A stretch of 64,000 bases of DNA from Candidatus Trichofilum aggregatum (GTDB lineage Bacteria > Chloroflexota > Anaerolineae > Promineifilales > Promineifilaceae), in assembly GCA_016716885.1 (NCBI GenBank), contig JADJUV010000003.1:62001-126000 (forward strand), written 5' to 3'. A model generated the notes under the pieces. The model searched no databases. It was not told the origin of the DNA and was given only the letters and a program-made list of their open reading frames with translations. Numbering within the stretch: position 1 is the first letter of the stretch; each line of letters begins with the position of its first letter. Position numbers and translations under genes: made by a program. This document shows, in pieces, positions 1 to 9,507 of the stretch.

Positions 1-39
1 ACCATCATCAATCATCATATCAGTGTCCCACCAATCCCT

Positions 40-80
40 CTGATATAAAAATAGCCCTTAGATTGTAACTAAGGGCTATC
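40..80 (-). terminator. Intrinsic terminator after nuoM
   Basis: An 11-bp perfect stem (arms 51-61 and 69-79, 7-nt loop) is followed on the minus strand by a T-rich stretch (complement of 43-50). It lies about 90 bases past the nuoM stop. This suggests that the complex I transcript ends here rather than running into a nuoN gene. The 1-40 flank shows no recognisable gene. Confidence 0.75.
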
Positions 81-167
81 ATTCGGGCGAGTATTGAACA
101 CAGATTAGGGCAAATGGCTGGATCAATCAGATGCAACCAACGCCTTTGCCCTTCCTGGTTTATTCTT

Positions 168-1676
168 TTATTTGCCAGCCAGAGCCATAACTGTGTTGGC
201 CAGTGCATCTACCGAGCTACTCATCAAATTAAAGAAACCCGCGGGCGCAATGCCAATCCAGACGATGAACAGCAGGAAAGAGAGCATAATCACCAACTCC
301 CCGCCGGTCATCTCACGCAATTTCTTGTTTTCCGGGTTATCCAATGGCCCCATAAATACTTTCTGGAACATCCACAGCAGGTAAACCGCCGCCAGGATAA
401 CCCCAGATGTGGCAAAGGCTGTGTAAATCCAGGGGGAAGCCCCATAAGCCACCCCACCCATCGAACCCAGCAAAATGGTGAACTCACCCACAAAACCGTT
501 CAACCCTGGCAAACCCATACTGGACAACACGACTACGAGCGAGAGCGCACTGAACAGGGGCATGGCCCGCCAGATGCCGCCAAATTGGGCCATATCCCGG
601 GTGTGCCGTTGTTCGTACAGAACACCCACCAGGAAGAATAATGCGCCTGTGCTCAGGCCGTGATTCACCCCTTGCAAAATCCCCCCCGAAATGCCTTCCG
701 GGTTCAAGGAGAAGATACCCAACATCACAAATCCTAAATGGCTGACGCTGGAGTAAGCCACTAATTTCTTCACATCGGTCTGGGCAAAGGAGACAATGGC
801 TCCGTAGATGATGCCGATAATGGCTAACACAGCGATTAGCGGTGCGTAGTGCGCTGAAGCCTCTGGGAAAAGTGGCAGATTAAAGCGCACAAAGCCATAT
901 GTACCCATTTTCAGCAGAACCCCCGCCAGAATAATCGAACCGGCGGTAGGGGCTTGGGTGTGGGCGTCGGGCAACCAGGAGTGGAATGGGAACAGCGGCA
1001 CTTTGACGGCAAAGGCAATGGCGAAACCCAGGAAAAGCGTATTCTGAGCACTGGCAAAGACCGCGCGGTTGGTAATCAGGTCAGGCAGGCTAAAGGTATC
1101 GGCAGTCAAGCCCATGTACAGAATCGCCAGAAGCATGAGCAATGACCCGGCCATAGTGTAAAGGAAGAACTTGATGGACGCGTAAACCCGATCCTTGCCC
1201 CCCCAGATGCCAATGAGGAAATACATAGGCACGAGGGTGAATTCCCAGAAGATGTAGAACAGGAACAGGTCTTGGGCCAGGAACACACCTAACATGCCAG
1301 TCTCTAGCAACAGCATGAAGATGTAATATTGACCCACATTTTCCTTGATCGAGGGGAAAGACGCTCCAATGGCTAACATGGAGATGAAGGTGGTGAGCAA
1401 AACCATGAGAATACTCAATCCATCTATCGCCAGATGATAGCCAATGCCAATGGAAGGAATCCATTCGGTTGGGCCGGAATTAAGCTGTAAACCAGCAATA
1501 TTGCTTTGGTACATACCCAATACCACCAGAGAGATAACAAAGGTGATAATGGTGGTCGCCAGAGCAATCTGTTTGGCGGATTCGTCCGTTTCCCGTTTGG
1601 TTAGTTTCAGGATGAGCATGATAGCTACACCCACAACCGGGAAGAAGGTGAGGATAGTTAAAATCGAGTTCTCCAT
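168..1676 (-). CDS. nuoM: NADH-quinone oxidoreductase subunit M
   Basis: This is a 502-residue antiporter-like membrane subunit of complex I, part of the proton-pumping arm. The protein is almost entirely hydrophobic helices and has the family's conserved stretches, such as LFLFYIFWEFTLVPMYFLIG near residue 140 and FPFHSWLPDAHTQAPTAGS near residue 230, the latter followed by the conserved Lys-containing helices. The length matches the family. It is the last gene of the nuo operon; a copy of the CAGTTATCAGT-type repeat separates it from nuoL, and a terminator follows. The start ATG at 1676 gives the expected N-terminus, with a GGGGACAGAG stretch upstream. Confidence 0.97.
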   Translation of the reverse strand: MENSILTILTFFPVVGVAIMLILKLTKRETDESAKQIALATTIITFVISLVVLGMYQSNIAGLQLNSGPTEWIPSIGIGYHLAIDGLSILMVLLTTFISMLAIGASFPSIKENVGQYYIFMLLLETGMLGVFLAQDLFLFYIFWEFTLVPMYFLIGIWGGKDRVYASIKFFLYTMAGSLLMLLAILYMGLTADTFSLPDLITNRAVFASAQNTLFLGFAIAFAVKVPLFPFHSWLPDAHTQAPTAGSIILAGVLLKMGTYGFVRFNLPLFPEASAHYAPLIAVLAIIGIIYGAIVSFAQTDVKKLVAYSSVSHLGFVMLGIFSLNPEGISGGILQGVNHGLSTGALFFLVGVLYEQRHTRDMAQFGGIWRAMPLFSALSLVVVLSSMGLPGLNGFVGEFTILLGSMGGVAYGASPWIYTAFATSGVILAAVYLLWMFQKVFMGPLDNPENKKLREMTGGELVIMLSFLLFIVWIGIAPAGFFNLMSSSVDALANTVMALAGK

Positions 1677-1696
1677 AGTTTCTCTGTCCCCGCTTT

Positions 1697-1750
1697 ACTT
1701 AGTTATCAGTAACCAGTAGATTAGCTCACCGATGACTGTCAGTTGCTAAT
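1697..1750. repeat. Family D intergenic repeat, nuoL-nuoM junction
   Basis: Imperfect iterations of words like AGTTATCAGTAACCAGTAG and their complements fill the nuoL-nuoM gap. The same words recur near 5025-5101, 6876-6948, 14184-14210, 42523-42557 and 50051-50088. Confidence 0.7.
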
Positions 1751-4043
1751 TAGTCTGCATGAAGAAATAAACAACCAGGGCCACAACCCCGATAAAGACA
1801 CCTAGCGCATAACCGCTGACGTTGCCGGTTTGGGTGGTGCGAATGGCATCGGCAAAGCGGCGCGTCAGTTTGGCACTGCCGTTGACGAGACCATCTACGC
1901 CCAGTTGGTCGAGCACAGTAGAGGAGAATTTGGCAAAACCAACGAAGTTGTCGCGGATGAACCGTTCGTGGAAGAAGTCATGCCAGAACGACCCGTCTAA
2001 CTTGTGGGCGAGCCAGTCCGCGGCCGCGTTAAACACCGGTATAATCCCTTTCATCACCAGGGTGTTAATGGGCAACACGGCAAACCACCAGATAGGTGTG
2101 CCTTGCAACGGGTCACGCTCATGGGCCGTCCGCGGCCGCGAGCCATACACGCCAAAGAACGACGCCCCCAACGCTAACAGGGCCAACGCCGTGGAAATAC
2201 CTGCCACCATCGGACTTAACACAATCGGGGTATGGGGTAGATGGAGTAAACCATGCGCTTCCGCATGTTCACCCCCTTCAGCCTCACCCTCAGCATGTTC
2301 ACCCTCTGGGGCTTCCGACAATTCAAACGATTGAATCGAATGTTCCAGCCATCCTTCCATCGCCAGATTGATACCCGAAGGATGATTACCACCGGCTTCC
2401 GCTGCGCCTTCGCTGAGGTAGGGCAGGTTCAACAAACCACCACCCAGCGTCAAAATCGCCAAAATAATCAGCGGTGTCGTCATCAGTGGTGAACTTTCAT
2501 GGGCATGGCTGGCCGCTTCGTGCCGCGCCTCACCGAAGAAGGTCATTTTAATCTGTCGCCCCATGTAAAAAGCCGTGCAGAACGCGGCAAACACCAGCAT
2601 CCAATACACAATCTGGTTGTGCTCACTGCCGTGGACCAAAATTTCGTCCTTCGACCAGAAGCCGGCCAGCGGCACAATCCCCGCCAGGGCCAATGTACCA
2701 ATCATGTACACGGCAAAGGTGATGGGCATCTTGTGGCGTAACCCACCCATCGTCCGCATGTCTTGCGGATCAAATTTCTCCTCGGTATGATGACCGCCGT
2801 GGTGATCATCATGTCCACCACCGCCATGCCCATGCGCATGGAGCGAATGATGGCCGTGTTCCATGCCATGAATGACAGAGCCGGAACTGAGGAAGAGCAA
2901 AGCCTTGAAGAAGGCGTGGGTAACGAGGTGGAACATAGCGGCTACGTAGGCACCCATGCCCGCGGCCGCGATCATAAATCCAAGCTGACTCACGGTGGAG
3001 TAAGCCAGGACTTTCTTAATATCAAACTGGGTGAAGGCAATCAACCCGGCCAAAATGGCCGTCGCTGCGCCGATATACGCCACCAAATCGGGTGAGGTAA
3101 TGCTCCCGAAAACAAACGTATCGCTCACCCGAACAATTTCAAACAGAACGTTACTCCGCACAATCAGGTAAATACCCGATGTGACCATCGTCGCCGCATG
3201 GATGAGAGCCGAAACCGGTGTAGGGCCAGCCATGGCATCCGGCAACCAGATGTACAGCGGAATTTGGGCCGATTTACCGGCCGCCCCCATCAAGAACAAT
3301 GCCGTAATGGCCGTCAACACCTCGCCCAAGGTGGCGGAAAAAAGACCGAATTCTACCATCTCCCCCGACTGAAACATCTCGACCGCCCCTTCAAAAACCG
3401 GGGTAAAGGTCAACGTGCCAAAGGTCCAGAAGGTCAGGCACATCGCCAGGATCATCGCCAGGTCGCCCACCCGGTTGGCTACAAACGCTTTGCGGGCGGC
3501 ATTGGCGTTCATCGCCTGTCCCTTCTCATCGGTGCGGTCAAACCAGAAACCGATGAGCAAGAAGGAGCACAAACCCACCCCTTCCCAACCCACAAACAGC
3601 ATCAGGTAATTGTTGCCCGTTACCAGAATGAGCATGAAGAAGAGGAACAGGTTGAGGTAGGCAAAGAAGCGGCTGAAATCGGGGTCGCCGTGCATGTAGC
3701 CGATGGCGTAGATGTGGATGAGAGAACCAACCCCCGTCACCACCAGCATCATCGTCACGGAAAGGGTATCAACCTGAAAGGCCCAGGGAACCTGGAAGCC
3801 CCCCACCTTAATCCAGTCGAACAAGGTGATGACTTCGGCGTGGTAATCATGAGCCACCAGGCTGAGAAGTTGTAGGATGGCGATCACCAGGGCGCTGAGG
3901 GCCATACCACTGGCAAACCAACCTGACCATTTTTCCCCGACTGCCCGGTTGCTATCCACAAAACGCCGTCCCACCAGGGCGTTAAAGAGAAACCCGATGG
4001 CCGGGAAGACGAGTATGAGAGGAATGAGACCGAATGCGTCCAT
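1746..4043 (-). CDS. nuoL: NADH-quinone oxidoreductase subunit L
   Basis: This 765-residue antiporter-like subunit forms the distal pump module of complex I and carries the long lateral helix at its C-terminus. Typical conserved segments include LFVGWEGVGLCSFLLIGFW near residue 150 and PLYIWLPDAMAGPTPVSALI near residue 265. It is longer than common NuoL (about 610-650 residues) because of two hydrophilic insertions. One is His/Gly-rich, around residues 390-420 (bases about 2780-2870). The other is Glu/His-rich, around residues 564-600 (bases about 2240-2350). It lies downstream of nuoK, separated by a family A repeat. Confidence 0.96.
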   Translation of the reverse strand: MDAFGLIPLILVFPAIGFLFNALVGRRFVDSNRAVGEKWSGWFASGMALSALVIAILQLLSLVAHDYHAEVITLFDWIKVGGFQVPWAFQVDTLSVTMMLVVTGVGSLIHIYAIGYMHGDPDFSRFFAYLNLFLFFMLILVTGNNYLMLFVGWEGVGLCSFLLIGFWFDRTDEKGQAMNANAARKAFVANRVGDLAMILAMCLTFWTFGTLTFTPVFEGAVEMFQSGEMVEFGLFSATLGEVLTAITALFLMGAAGKSAQIPLYIWLPDAMAGPTPVSALIHAATMVTSGIYLIVRSNVLFEIVRVSDTFVFGSITSPDLVAYIGAATAILAGLIAFTQFDIKKVLAYSTVSQLGFMIAAAGMGAYVAAMFHLVTHAFFKALLFLSSGSVIHGMEHGHHSLHAHGHGGGGHDDHHGGHHTEEKFDPQDMRTMGGLRHKMPITFAVYMIGTLALAGIVPLAGFWSKDEILVHGSEHNQIVYWMLVFAAFCTAFYMGRQIKMTFFGEARHEAASHAHESSPLMTTPLIILAILTLGGGLLNLPYLSEGAAEAGGNHPSGINLAMEGWLEHSIQSFELSEAPEGEHAEGEAEGGEHAEAHGLLHLPHTPIVLSPMVAGISTALALLALGASFFGVYGSRPRTAHERDPLQGTPIWWFAVLPINTLVMKGIIPVFNAAADWLAHKLDGSFWHDFFHERFIRDNFVGFAKFSSTVLDQLGVDGLVNGSAKLTRRFADAIRTTQTGNVSGYALGVFIGVVALVVYFFMQTN

Positions 4044-4051
4044 AATGTTGC

Positions 4052-4122
4052 GACTGGAGACTAAGAGACTAAGAGACTGGGAGATTATTTAGTCTCTCAG
4101 TCTTTCAGTCTCTTAATCTCTC
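4052..4122. repeat. Family A intergenic repeat, nuoK-nuoL junction
   Basis: Iterations of AGAGACTAAGAGACT on one side and their complements (AGTCTCTCAGTCT, AGTCTCTTAATCTC) on the other form an imperfect inverted repeat that fills the gap. The same words recur at 5726-5741, 18165-18233, 31141-31230 and 42486-42522. Confidence 0.8.
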
Positions 4123-4428
4123 CTATCCTTTCAGGGTATTTACTTCGTCAATATTAATGCTATGGCGACTGCGGAAAATGGCGACGATGAGGGCGAGACC
4201 AACAGCTACTTCCGCGGCCGCGACGGTCATCACAAAAAACACCATCACCTGCCCATTCAAATCGCCAAACTGCCGGGCAAAGGCTACCAGGAGCAGATTT
4301 GCCGAGTTCAGCATCAACTCAATAGACATGAAAATAACAATGGCATTGCGGCGCAACAGCACCCCCAACGCGCCTAGCGTAAACAAAATGGCACTCAGGG
4401 CAATGTACCACTCAATCGTAACTTCCAT
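4123..4428 (-). CDS. nuoK: NADH-quinone oxidoreductase subunit K
   Basis: This 101-residue, three-helix membrane subunit of complex I has the conserved core LRRNAIVIFMSIELMLNSAN, including the essential membrane Glu residues. The reading frame is open further upstream to 4479, but that extension is encoded by a family B repeat. The ATG at 4428 has an AGAGGAAGAG ribosome-binding site and gives the usual family length, so it is preferred. It lies between nuoJ and nuoL. Confidence 0.95.
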   Translation of the reverse strand: MEVTIEWYIALSAILFTLGALGVLLRRNAIVIFMSIELMLNSANLLLVAFARQFGDLNGQVMVFFVMTVAAAEVAVGLALIVAIFRSRHSINIDEVNTLKG

Positions 4429-4440
4429 AACTCTTCCTCT

Positions 4441-4497
4441 CCCGTGGTGCGTATGGCGTGGTGCGTTTTCCCCAAACACGCACCACGAAACACGTTA
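4441..4497. repeat. Family B intergenic repeat, nuoJ-nuoK junction
   Basis: Words such as CGTGGTGCGT and their complement ACGCACCACG recur around a short centre. Further copies lie near 5618-5684, 10773-10799, 29241-29303, 42459-42480 and 44424-44476. Confidence 0.75.
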
Positions 4498-5019
4498 TTG
4501 TGTATCCCCTTCCCCTTTCTTCCGCGGCCGCAACACCACCACACCTATCGTCGCCGCCAGCAACAGCACCGAGGTTATCTCAAATGGGAATACATACCCT
4601 TCAAACAAGCGAATGCCTAACGCCTCTGGGCTGGAATCTAACGCCGGGATATTAGCCGATTCAATACCGGCTGGACCAAACGCCCCCAACAAAGCGGCGA
4701 CAAAGGTCAGGATCAACGCCAACCCTAACACCGCAATAGCCATGCGTCCCACCGTACTTCGTGAACTAACGCCCTGTAACTTCTCGGCCCCCAGGAGCAT
4801 AATCACGAATAAGAACAGCACCATAATCGCCCCGGCATAGACAGTGACCTGTACCATCGCCACAAAGGGAGCCTTCAAGATGAGGTAGAAAACCGCTACC
4901 GTGACGAAATTCACGATCAGGAACAGCGCGGCGTGAATGGCATTGCGGCTGGTGATCATCAGCAACGCGGCCGCAATCGCAATAACTGCCAAAATGAGGA
5001 AGAGAATTGGACTACCCAT
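4495..5019 (-). CDS. nuoJ: NADH-quinone oxidoreductase subunit J
   Basis: This complex I membrane subunit of about 174 residues has five predicted helices and the family signature ALFLIVNFVTVAVFYLIL followed by AMVQVTVYAGAIMVLFLFVI. The frame stays open to 5058, but those 13 extra codons lie in a family D repeat. The ATG at 5019 starts the conserved N-terminal helix and is preferred, although no strong ribosome-binding site is visible. Confidence 0.93.
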   Translation of the reverse strand: MGSPILFLILAVIAIAAALLMITSRNAIHAALFLIVNFVTVAVFYLILKAPFVAMVQVTVYAGAIMVLFLFVIMLLGAEKLQGVSSRSTVGRMAIAVLGLALILTFVAALLGAFGPAGIESANIPALDSSPEALGIRLFEGYVFPFEITSVLLLAATIGVVVLRPRKKGEGDTQ

Positions 5020-5024
5020 AATTT

Positions 5025-5101
5025 CAGTGAGAAGTGACGAGTAACCAGTAACGAGCAACCAGTCTCATAGCCTGGGCACCGGTCACTGATAACTGATTAC
5101 T
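5025..5101. repeat. Family D intergenic repeat, nuoI-nuoJ junction
   Basis: Iterated words AGTAACCAGTAACGAG and GTCACTGATAACTGATTAC fill the spacer and run right up to the probable nuoJ start. Confidence 0.7.
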
Positions 5102-5607
5102 TACTTTGGATTCTCCATATCAGGAATGGCCCGATCAAATGTACCTGGTTCAACCTTGACTGGGGTGTTAATGTAAATCGCGCCCGGTTTGGCTTGTTCG
5201 AGAAGCATCTCTTTGGTGTACAGTGCCCCAGCCCGGTCAGTGAAACTGAGTTCATACTCCCGACCTAAAACGATGGCCTGGGTGGGGCAGGCATCTTCGC
5301 AATACCCACAGAAGATGCAACGCATCATGTTAATCTCATAGGTTGAGGCGTACCGTTCACCAGGGGAAAAGCGGGCTTCGTCGGTGTTTTCGGCGGCTTC
5401 CACGAAAATAGCATCGGCCGGGCACGCGGCCGCGCACAGGGAACAGCCAATACACTTTTCCAGCCCATTGTCATACCGGTGCAAATGATGTCGCCCCTTA
5501 AACCGGGCACTCACCGGCCGCGCCTTCTCCGGGTACTCATCCGTCACTGGCGGCTGAAACAGATGCTTCAGCGTCGTCGCCATCCCTTTGAGAATTTCTC
5601 CAAACAT
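5101..5607 (-). CDS. nuoI: NADH-quinone oxidoreductase subunit I
   Basis: This ferredoxin-type subunit of about 168 residues carries clusters N6a and N6b, which pass electrons from NuoG to NuoB. Two 4Fe-4S motifs are visible: CIGCSLCAAACP and CIFCGYCEDACP. The ATG at 5607 is preceded by a GGAGAG site; the longer open frame to 5664 reads through a family B repeat. It lies between nuoH and nuoJ. Confidence 0.95.
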   Translation of the reverse strand: MFGEILKGMATTLKHLFQPPVTDEYPEKARPVSARFKGRHHLHRYDNGLEKCIGCSLCAAACPADAIFVEAAENTDEARFSPGERYASTYEINMMRCIFCGYCEDACPTQAIVLGREYELSFTDRAGALYTKEMLLEQAKPGAIYINTPVKVEPGTFDRAIPDMENPK

Positions 5608-5617
5608 GTAACTCTCC

Positions 5618-5745
5618 GTGTTGCGTATAACGTGTTGCGTGTCAGACCGTTCTTCACGCACCACGCACCACGCACAACGTTAATCCGTCATCTAAATTAT
5701 GGCTAAGATTGGCCTAACCTCTGGGAATCTCTTAGTCTCCCAAAA
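5618..5745. repeat. Family B and A repeats, nuoH-nuoI junction
   Basis: GTTGCGTATAACGTG and ACGCACCACGCACCACG words (family B) are followed by a short AATCTCTTAGTCTCC piece (family A) at 5726-5741. Confidence 0.65.
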
Positions 5746-5773
5746 TCGCCACTATCTCATTATCTTCTCTACC

Positions 5774-6868
5774 TTAAAAACCCAAGTTCAAGTTCAGCAA
5801 CCCTTCCTCAAACAACACAATACCAATCCCCGTCACAATGAAGCTAGCAACCGCCAGGGGGAAGAGCACTTTCCAGCCAAACTGCATGAGTTGGTCATAA
5901 CGCAGGCGCGGCATCGAGGCTCGAATCCAGATCATCAGGCACAGGCTGAGGAAGATTTTCAGGATGATGTAAACAAAACCCAAAGCGGGAACCTGGTCTA
6001 CAAACGGTCCGCGATAACCGCCAAAGAACAACACGGCGGCGATGGCACTCAGGGAAATCATCTTCATATATTCGGCCATGAAGAACATACCAAACCGCAT
6101 GGCTCCATATTCCACCACATACCCGGCCGAAAGTTCTTGCTCCGCTTCCAACAGGTCAAACGGGGAGCGTTGTAACTCCGCTAAGGCGCCGATGTAAAAG
6201 ATAAGGGCGGCCAATGGGTTAAGCACCACAAACCACAACCCTCTCTGCGCTTCGACGATCTGGCCTAAATCCAGCGAATTAGCCAGCATGACTGGGGGCA
6301 ACACAGAGAGTCCCAAGGCCAGTTCATAGCTGATCATCTGGGCTGAGGTACGAATCCCTCCCAACACGGCATACTTGCTATTCGAGGCCCAACCCGCCAG
6401 GGCGATACCGTACACACCAATGGACGTAATCGCCAGGATAAACAACACACCTACATTCACACCAGGGGCAATGGCAAAGTAAGGGGTAAAGCTTAATTTG
6501 CCCAACGTAAACGGCCCAGCCCAGGGAATCACGGCCAAAATGAGAATAGCGGGCATGACAGCCAACATGGGGGCAATGAAATAGACAAACTTATCAGCCT
6601 GGGCTGGGGTGGGGTCTTCTTTAAAGAACAGCTTCACCGCATCGGCGGCCGGTTGCATAAACCCACCCAACAGGCGTAATTCACGCTTGCCCTTACGGGG
6701 AATGGGGATGTAACCAGCCCGGTTAGGGCCAATACGCGCCTGCAAACGCGCCAGCAGTTTGCGTTCCAACAAAGTGGTGTAGGCAAATCCAGTGATCACC
6801 GCAAAGGTGACGATTAAGCCCACTATGACTGCCCGTAAGGCAATTTGACCGTCGGTGAGTGCTTCCAT
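5774..6868 (-). CDS. nuoH: NADH-quinone oxidoreductase subunit H
   Basis: This 364-residue membrane subunit forms much of the quinone chamber and connects the pump modules to the hydrophilic arm. Conserved features include RIGPNRAGYIPIPRKG, then LGGFMQPAADAVKLFFKED, and the acidic loop region FDLLEAEQELSAGY. The length is normal. The start at 6868 follows a TTTGAGGGATT context just after a family D repeat. Confidence 0.96.
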   Translation of the reverse strand: MEALTDGQIALRAVIVGLIVTFAVITGFAYTTLLERKLLARLQARIGPNRAGYIPIPRKGKRELRLLGGFMQPAADAVKLFFKEDPTPAQADKFVYFIAPMLAVMPAILILAVIPWAGPFTLGKLSFTPYFAIAPGVNVGVLFILAITSIGVYGIALAGWASNSKYAVLGGIRTSAQMISYELALGLSVLPPVMLANSLDLGQIVEAQRGLWFVVLNPLAALIFYIGALAELQRSPFDLLEAEQELSAGYVVEYGAMRFGMFFMAEYMKMISLSAIAAVLFFGGYRGPFVDQVPALGFVYIILKIFLSLCLMIWIRASMPRLRYDQLMQFGWKVLFPLAVASFIVTGIGIVLFEEGLLNLNLGF

Positions 6869-6875
6869 AATCCCT

Positions 6876-6948
6876 CAAAGTAATCAGTTACCAGTCATCA
6901 GTTATCCGTCTAAAATTACCTCACTGGTCACTGTCCACTGCTCACTTA
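6876..6948. repeat. Family D intergenic repeat, nuoG-nuoH junction
   Basis: Iterations of CAGTTACCAGTCATCAG and CACTGGTCACTGTCCACTG fill this spacer. Confidence 0.7.
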
Positions 6949-9493
6949 TTTATGTACGGCGGCCCGTTGCAGGCCAGAGATATACTTTGTGCCGCGCAAA
7001 ACGGCTAAACCAGCGGGCGCATGACCATTCACAACCGCGATGGCGTTCAGGTTGACGCCATTGATGCTCACCTGGACATTATCGCCATCGGCAATTTTGC
7101 GGGATTGGGCATCGGTTTCGTGCAAATAAACGGTGGGTTGGGCCATCCGCGGCCGCAACACGTCCGCCTCTCTCAGTAACGTCCCCGTGCTATTGTAAAG
7201 GGCCGCGCTAGTGATCACCTGCAACCCCATCAACTCTGGCTTCGACGTATCACCCGGGGTATAGGATTCCGGTAGTTTCGTTTCCCCTTCCGCCGCCCAT
7301 TGTTGCCCCAGGCCCGACTTATTCTCGTACGATGTGCCGCCATAATACAGGTCAGCCCCACCCACATCCGGCCACTGCTTTTCTACCTGGGCCAGCGAAC
7401 GGTAATCCATCCCTTTGTATTGGGGCACGGCCCGCGCCATATCCCGGAATACCAGGCTGGAGGCGATGGGGGCTTTGCCCAAACCCATCTTCTCACTGAT
7501 CTGGGCAATAATTTGCCAGTCAGAGCGGCTTTCACCGACAGGTGTAATGGCCGGATAAAACCGCTGGACACGTCGTTCGCCATTGGTAAACGTGCCATCA
7601 TGTTCAGCCCAACTTTGCGCCGGGAGAACCACATCGGCCAATTGGGCCGTGGGGGTCAAGAACAGTTCTTGCACCACCAGGAAATCCAGTTTGCCCCGGT
7701 CGGCCAGGAAACCATCACCCACAGGGTCGGCTCCCAAGAGGTAAAGGGCGCGGATGTCACCGGTAGATGCGGCCGCGACAATCTCTTTCTCCCCCATACC
7801 CGGATTTGCCAGGGTTTTATAACCCGGCTCCAAAGCAGGGTGGATGCCCATGTCCCAGGCTCCCTGGGTATTGTTGTGGGGCCAGACGGCAATCAGACCG
7901 TTGTTGACGCGACCAGCGTGGGCTTGCCCTTCACTGTTTTTCAGCAGGAGCAAGTTAGCCAACGTGCGGGCCAGGGTATCCGTTTCCTGGTGGGACAACC
8001 CTTCGTAGCCGTAGAAAATGACCAGATTATTAGCTTTGATGAGCGACGCGGCCGCGAGGCCCAACGCATCATCCCCTTCACTTTCCACTTTAGCCGCATT
8101 CACCAACGAATGAACCGCATTCAGCGCTTCACCAGGTGCATAAGGCAAGACATGGTGGGCATTTTTGTCCAGGCGGGTAGGCCGGAGATTCATCACTACC
8201 ACCGTCGCCCCCCGGTCAGCCGCCTGTTTCACCCGCAACCACCAGATGGGCACTTCTTCATGTAAATCAGAGGCTACCACCAGAATGGCATCCCCTTTGC
8301 CTAGCTCTTTCAGGTTGCTACCCTTACTCAACCCGACTTTGGCCGTGACATCTCCCCCGGCGATCCGGGCATTGCTCAGGTCCAGATGATTACTCCCCAG
8401 CCCTCGCCGGATGAGATTTTGGAACAAATACAAGGCTTCATTACTGACGCGATCATTACTCAGACCAGCGACAGAGCCTTTGTTCCGGCTCAAACCATCG
8501 GCCACGGCTTGCAGGGCTTCATCCCAACTGGCTGGTACCAGTTGTCCATTTTTACGCACCATCGGTTTGTGCAACCGGTTAGGCGATTCAGCAAAATGAT
8601 GACCAAAACGGGTGCGATCATCAATCCAGATTTCGTTGACGGATTCATTTTGGCGGGGCAGAACACGCTTGATGACGGTGCGGCCGCCGGAACGGGCTTC
8701 GACACGGGTGCTGAAAACGATGTTGCTCCCTGCCGGGCTATAGGGATCCAGGCTGGCCACGGGGATCAATTCCCAGGGGCGCGCCTCAAAGCGGAAATCG
8801 GCTGTGGTCAGCGCTCCCACCGGGCAAATGTCGGTGGTGTTGCCGCTCCAGTAGCTATCGAAACCGGGGTCGGAGAAAGTCATAATTTCCAGACTGCGGC
8901 CGCGGTTGTGGAACCCAATTACCGGATCAGCCACAAGTTCCGCCTGGAACCGGGTACACCGGGCACATTGGATACACCGCTCCCGGTCCAGAAAAATTAA
9001 ATCCCCTAATGGCACATGTTTTTCCATCTTCTTCTTCATAGTGAAGTCAAAGCGGGTTGTGCCTATCCCGTACCCCATCGTCAAATTTTGCAGGGGGCAT
9101 TCACCACCCTTTGTCACAGATAGGGCAATCCAGCGGATGGCTGGTCAAGAGAAATTCGATGATGCCCGCTCTTGCCTCTACGACTTGTTCCGTCGTTGTA
9201 CGCACCACCATATCCGGGGCCACTTGAACCGTGCAGGCCGTTTGCAACCCCTTGCCAAAATTCAGTTGCGGCGTACCATCCGCGTTCTGCAAAATCGCGC
9301 CCGTAGCCCGATCCCGCACTGGCAGACCAATCTCCACCAGGCACATCCGGCACATACCCACCGGCGCCATCTTGGGATGGTAACAAAACACGGGGATATC
9401 GTTCTGAATGCGTTTGGCCGCATCCACAACCAGCGTTCCTTTGTCAACGCTGACTTCTACCCCGTCTACTGTAATCTTTACCAAATCACTCAT
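6946..9493 (-). CDS. nuoG: NADH-quinone oxidoreductase subunit G (frameshifted in this sequence)
   Basis: This is the large iron-sulfur subunit of complex I, about 848 residues once repaired. The N-terminal part (9493-9101) has the 2Fe-2S motif CYHPKMAPVGMCRMC and runs to CPICDKGW, then a stop. The remainder, in another frame from about 9117, continues GGECPLQN, then the cluster motif ERCIQCARCTRF and a molybdopterin-oxidoreductase-like domain. Removing one G from the GGG run (CCC at 9107-9109 on the plus strand) restores CDKGGECPLQ. A single-base homopolymer error is therefore the likely cause, not two genes. Upstream nuoF is 14 bases away. Confidence 0.93.
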
Positions 9494-9507
9494 ATCACCC
9501 TCAAATT

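Noticed and set aside
3198..3875. 225-codon plus-strand open frame opposite nuoL
   Set aside because: It is antisense to nuoL; its charged, low-complexity composition reflects the opposite strand.
7300..8265. 321-codon plus-strand open frame opposite nuoG
   Set aside because: It is antisense to a conserved complex I subunit and has no recognisable domain.
9101..9117. Programmed +1 frameshift in nuoG (AAA GGG TGG TGA context)
   Set aside because: A tRNA-Gly slip would give the right protein, but the same kind of single-base homopolymer break occurs in at least six other unrelated genes, so a sequencing or consensus error is simpler.
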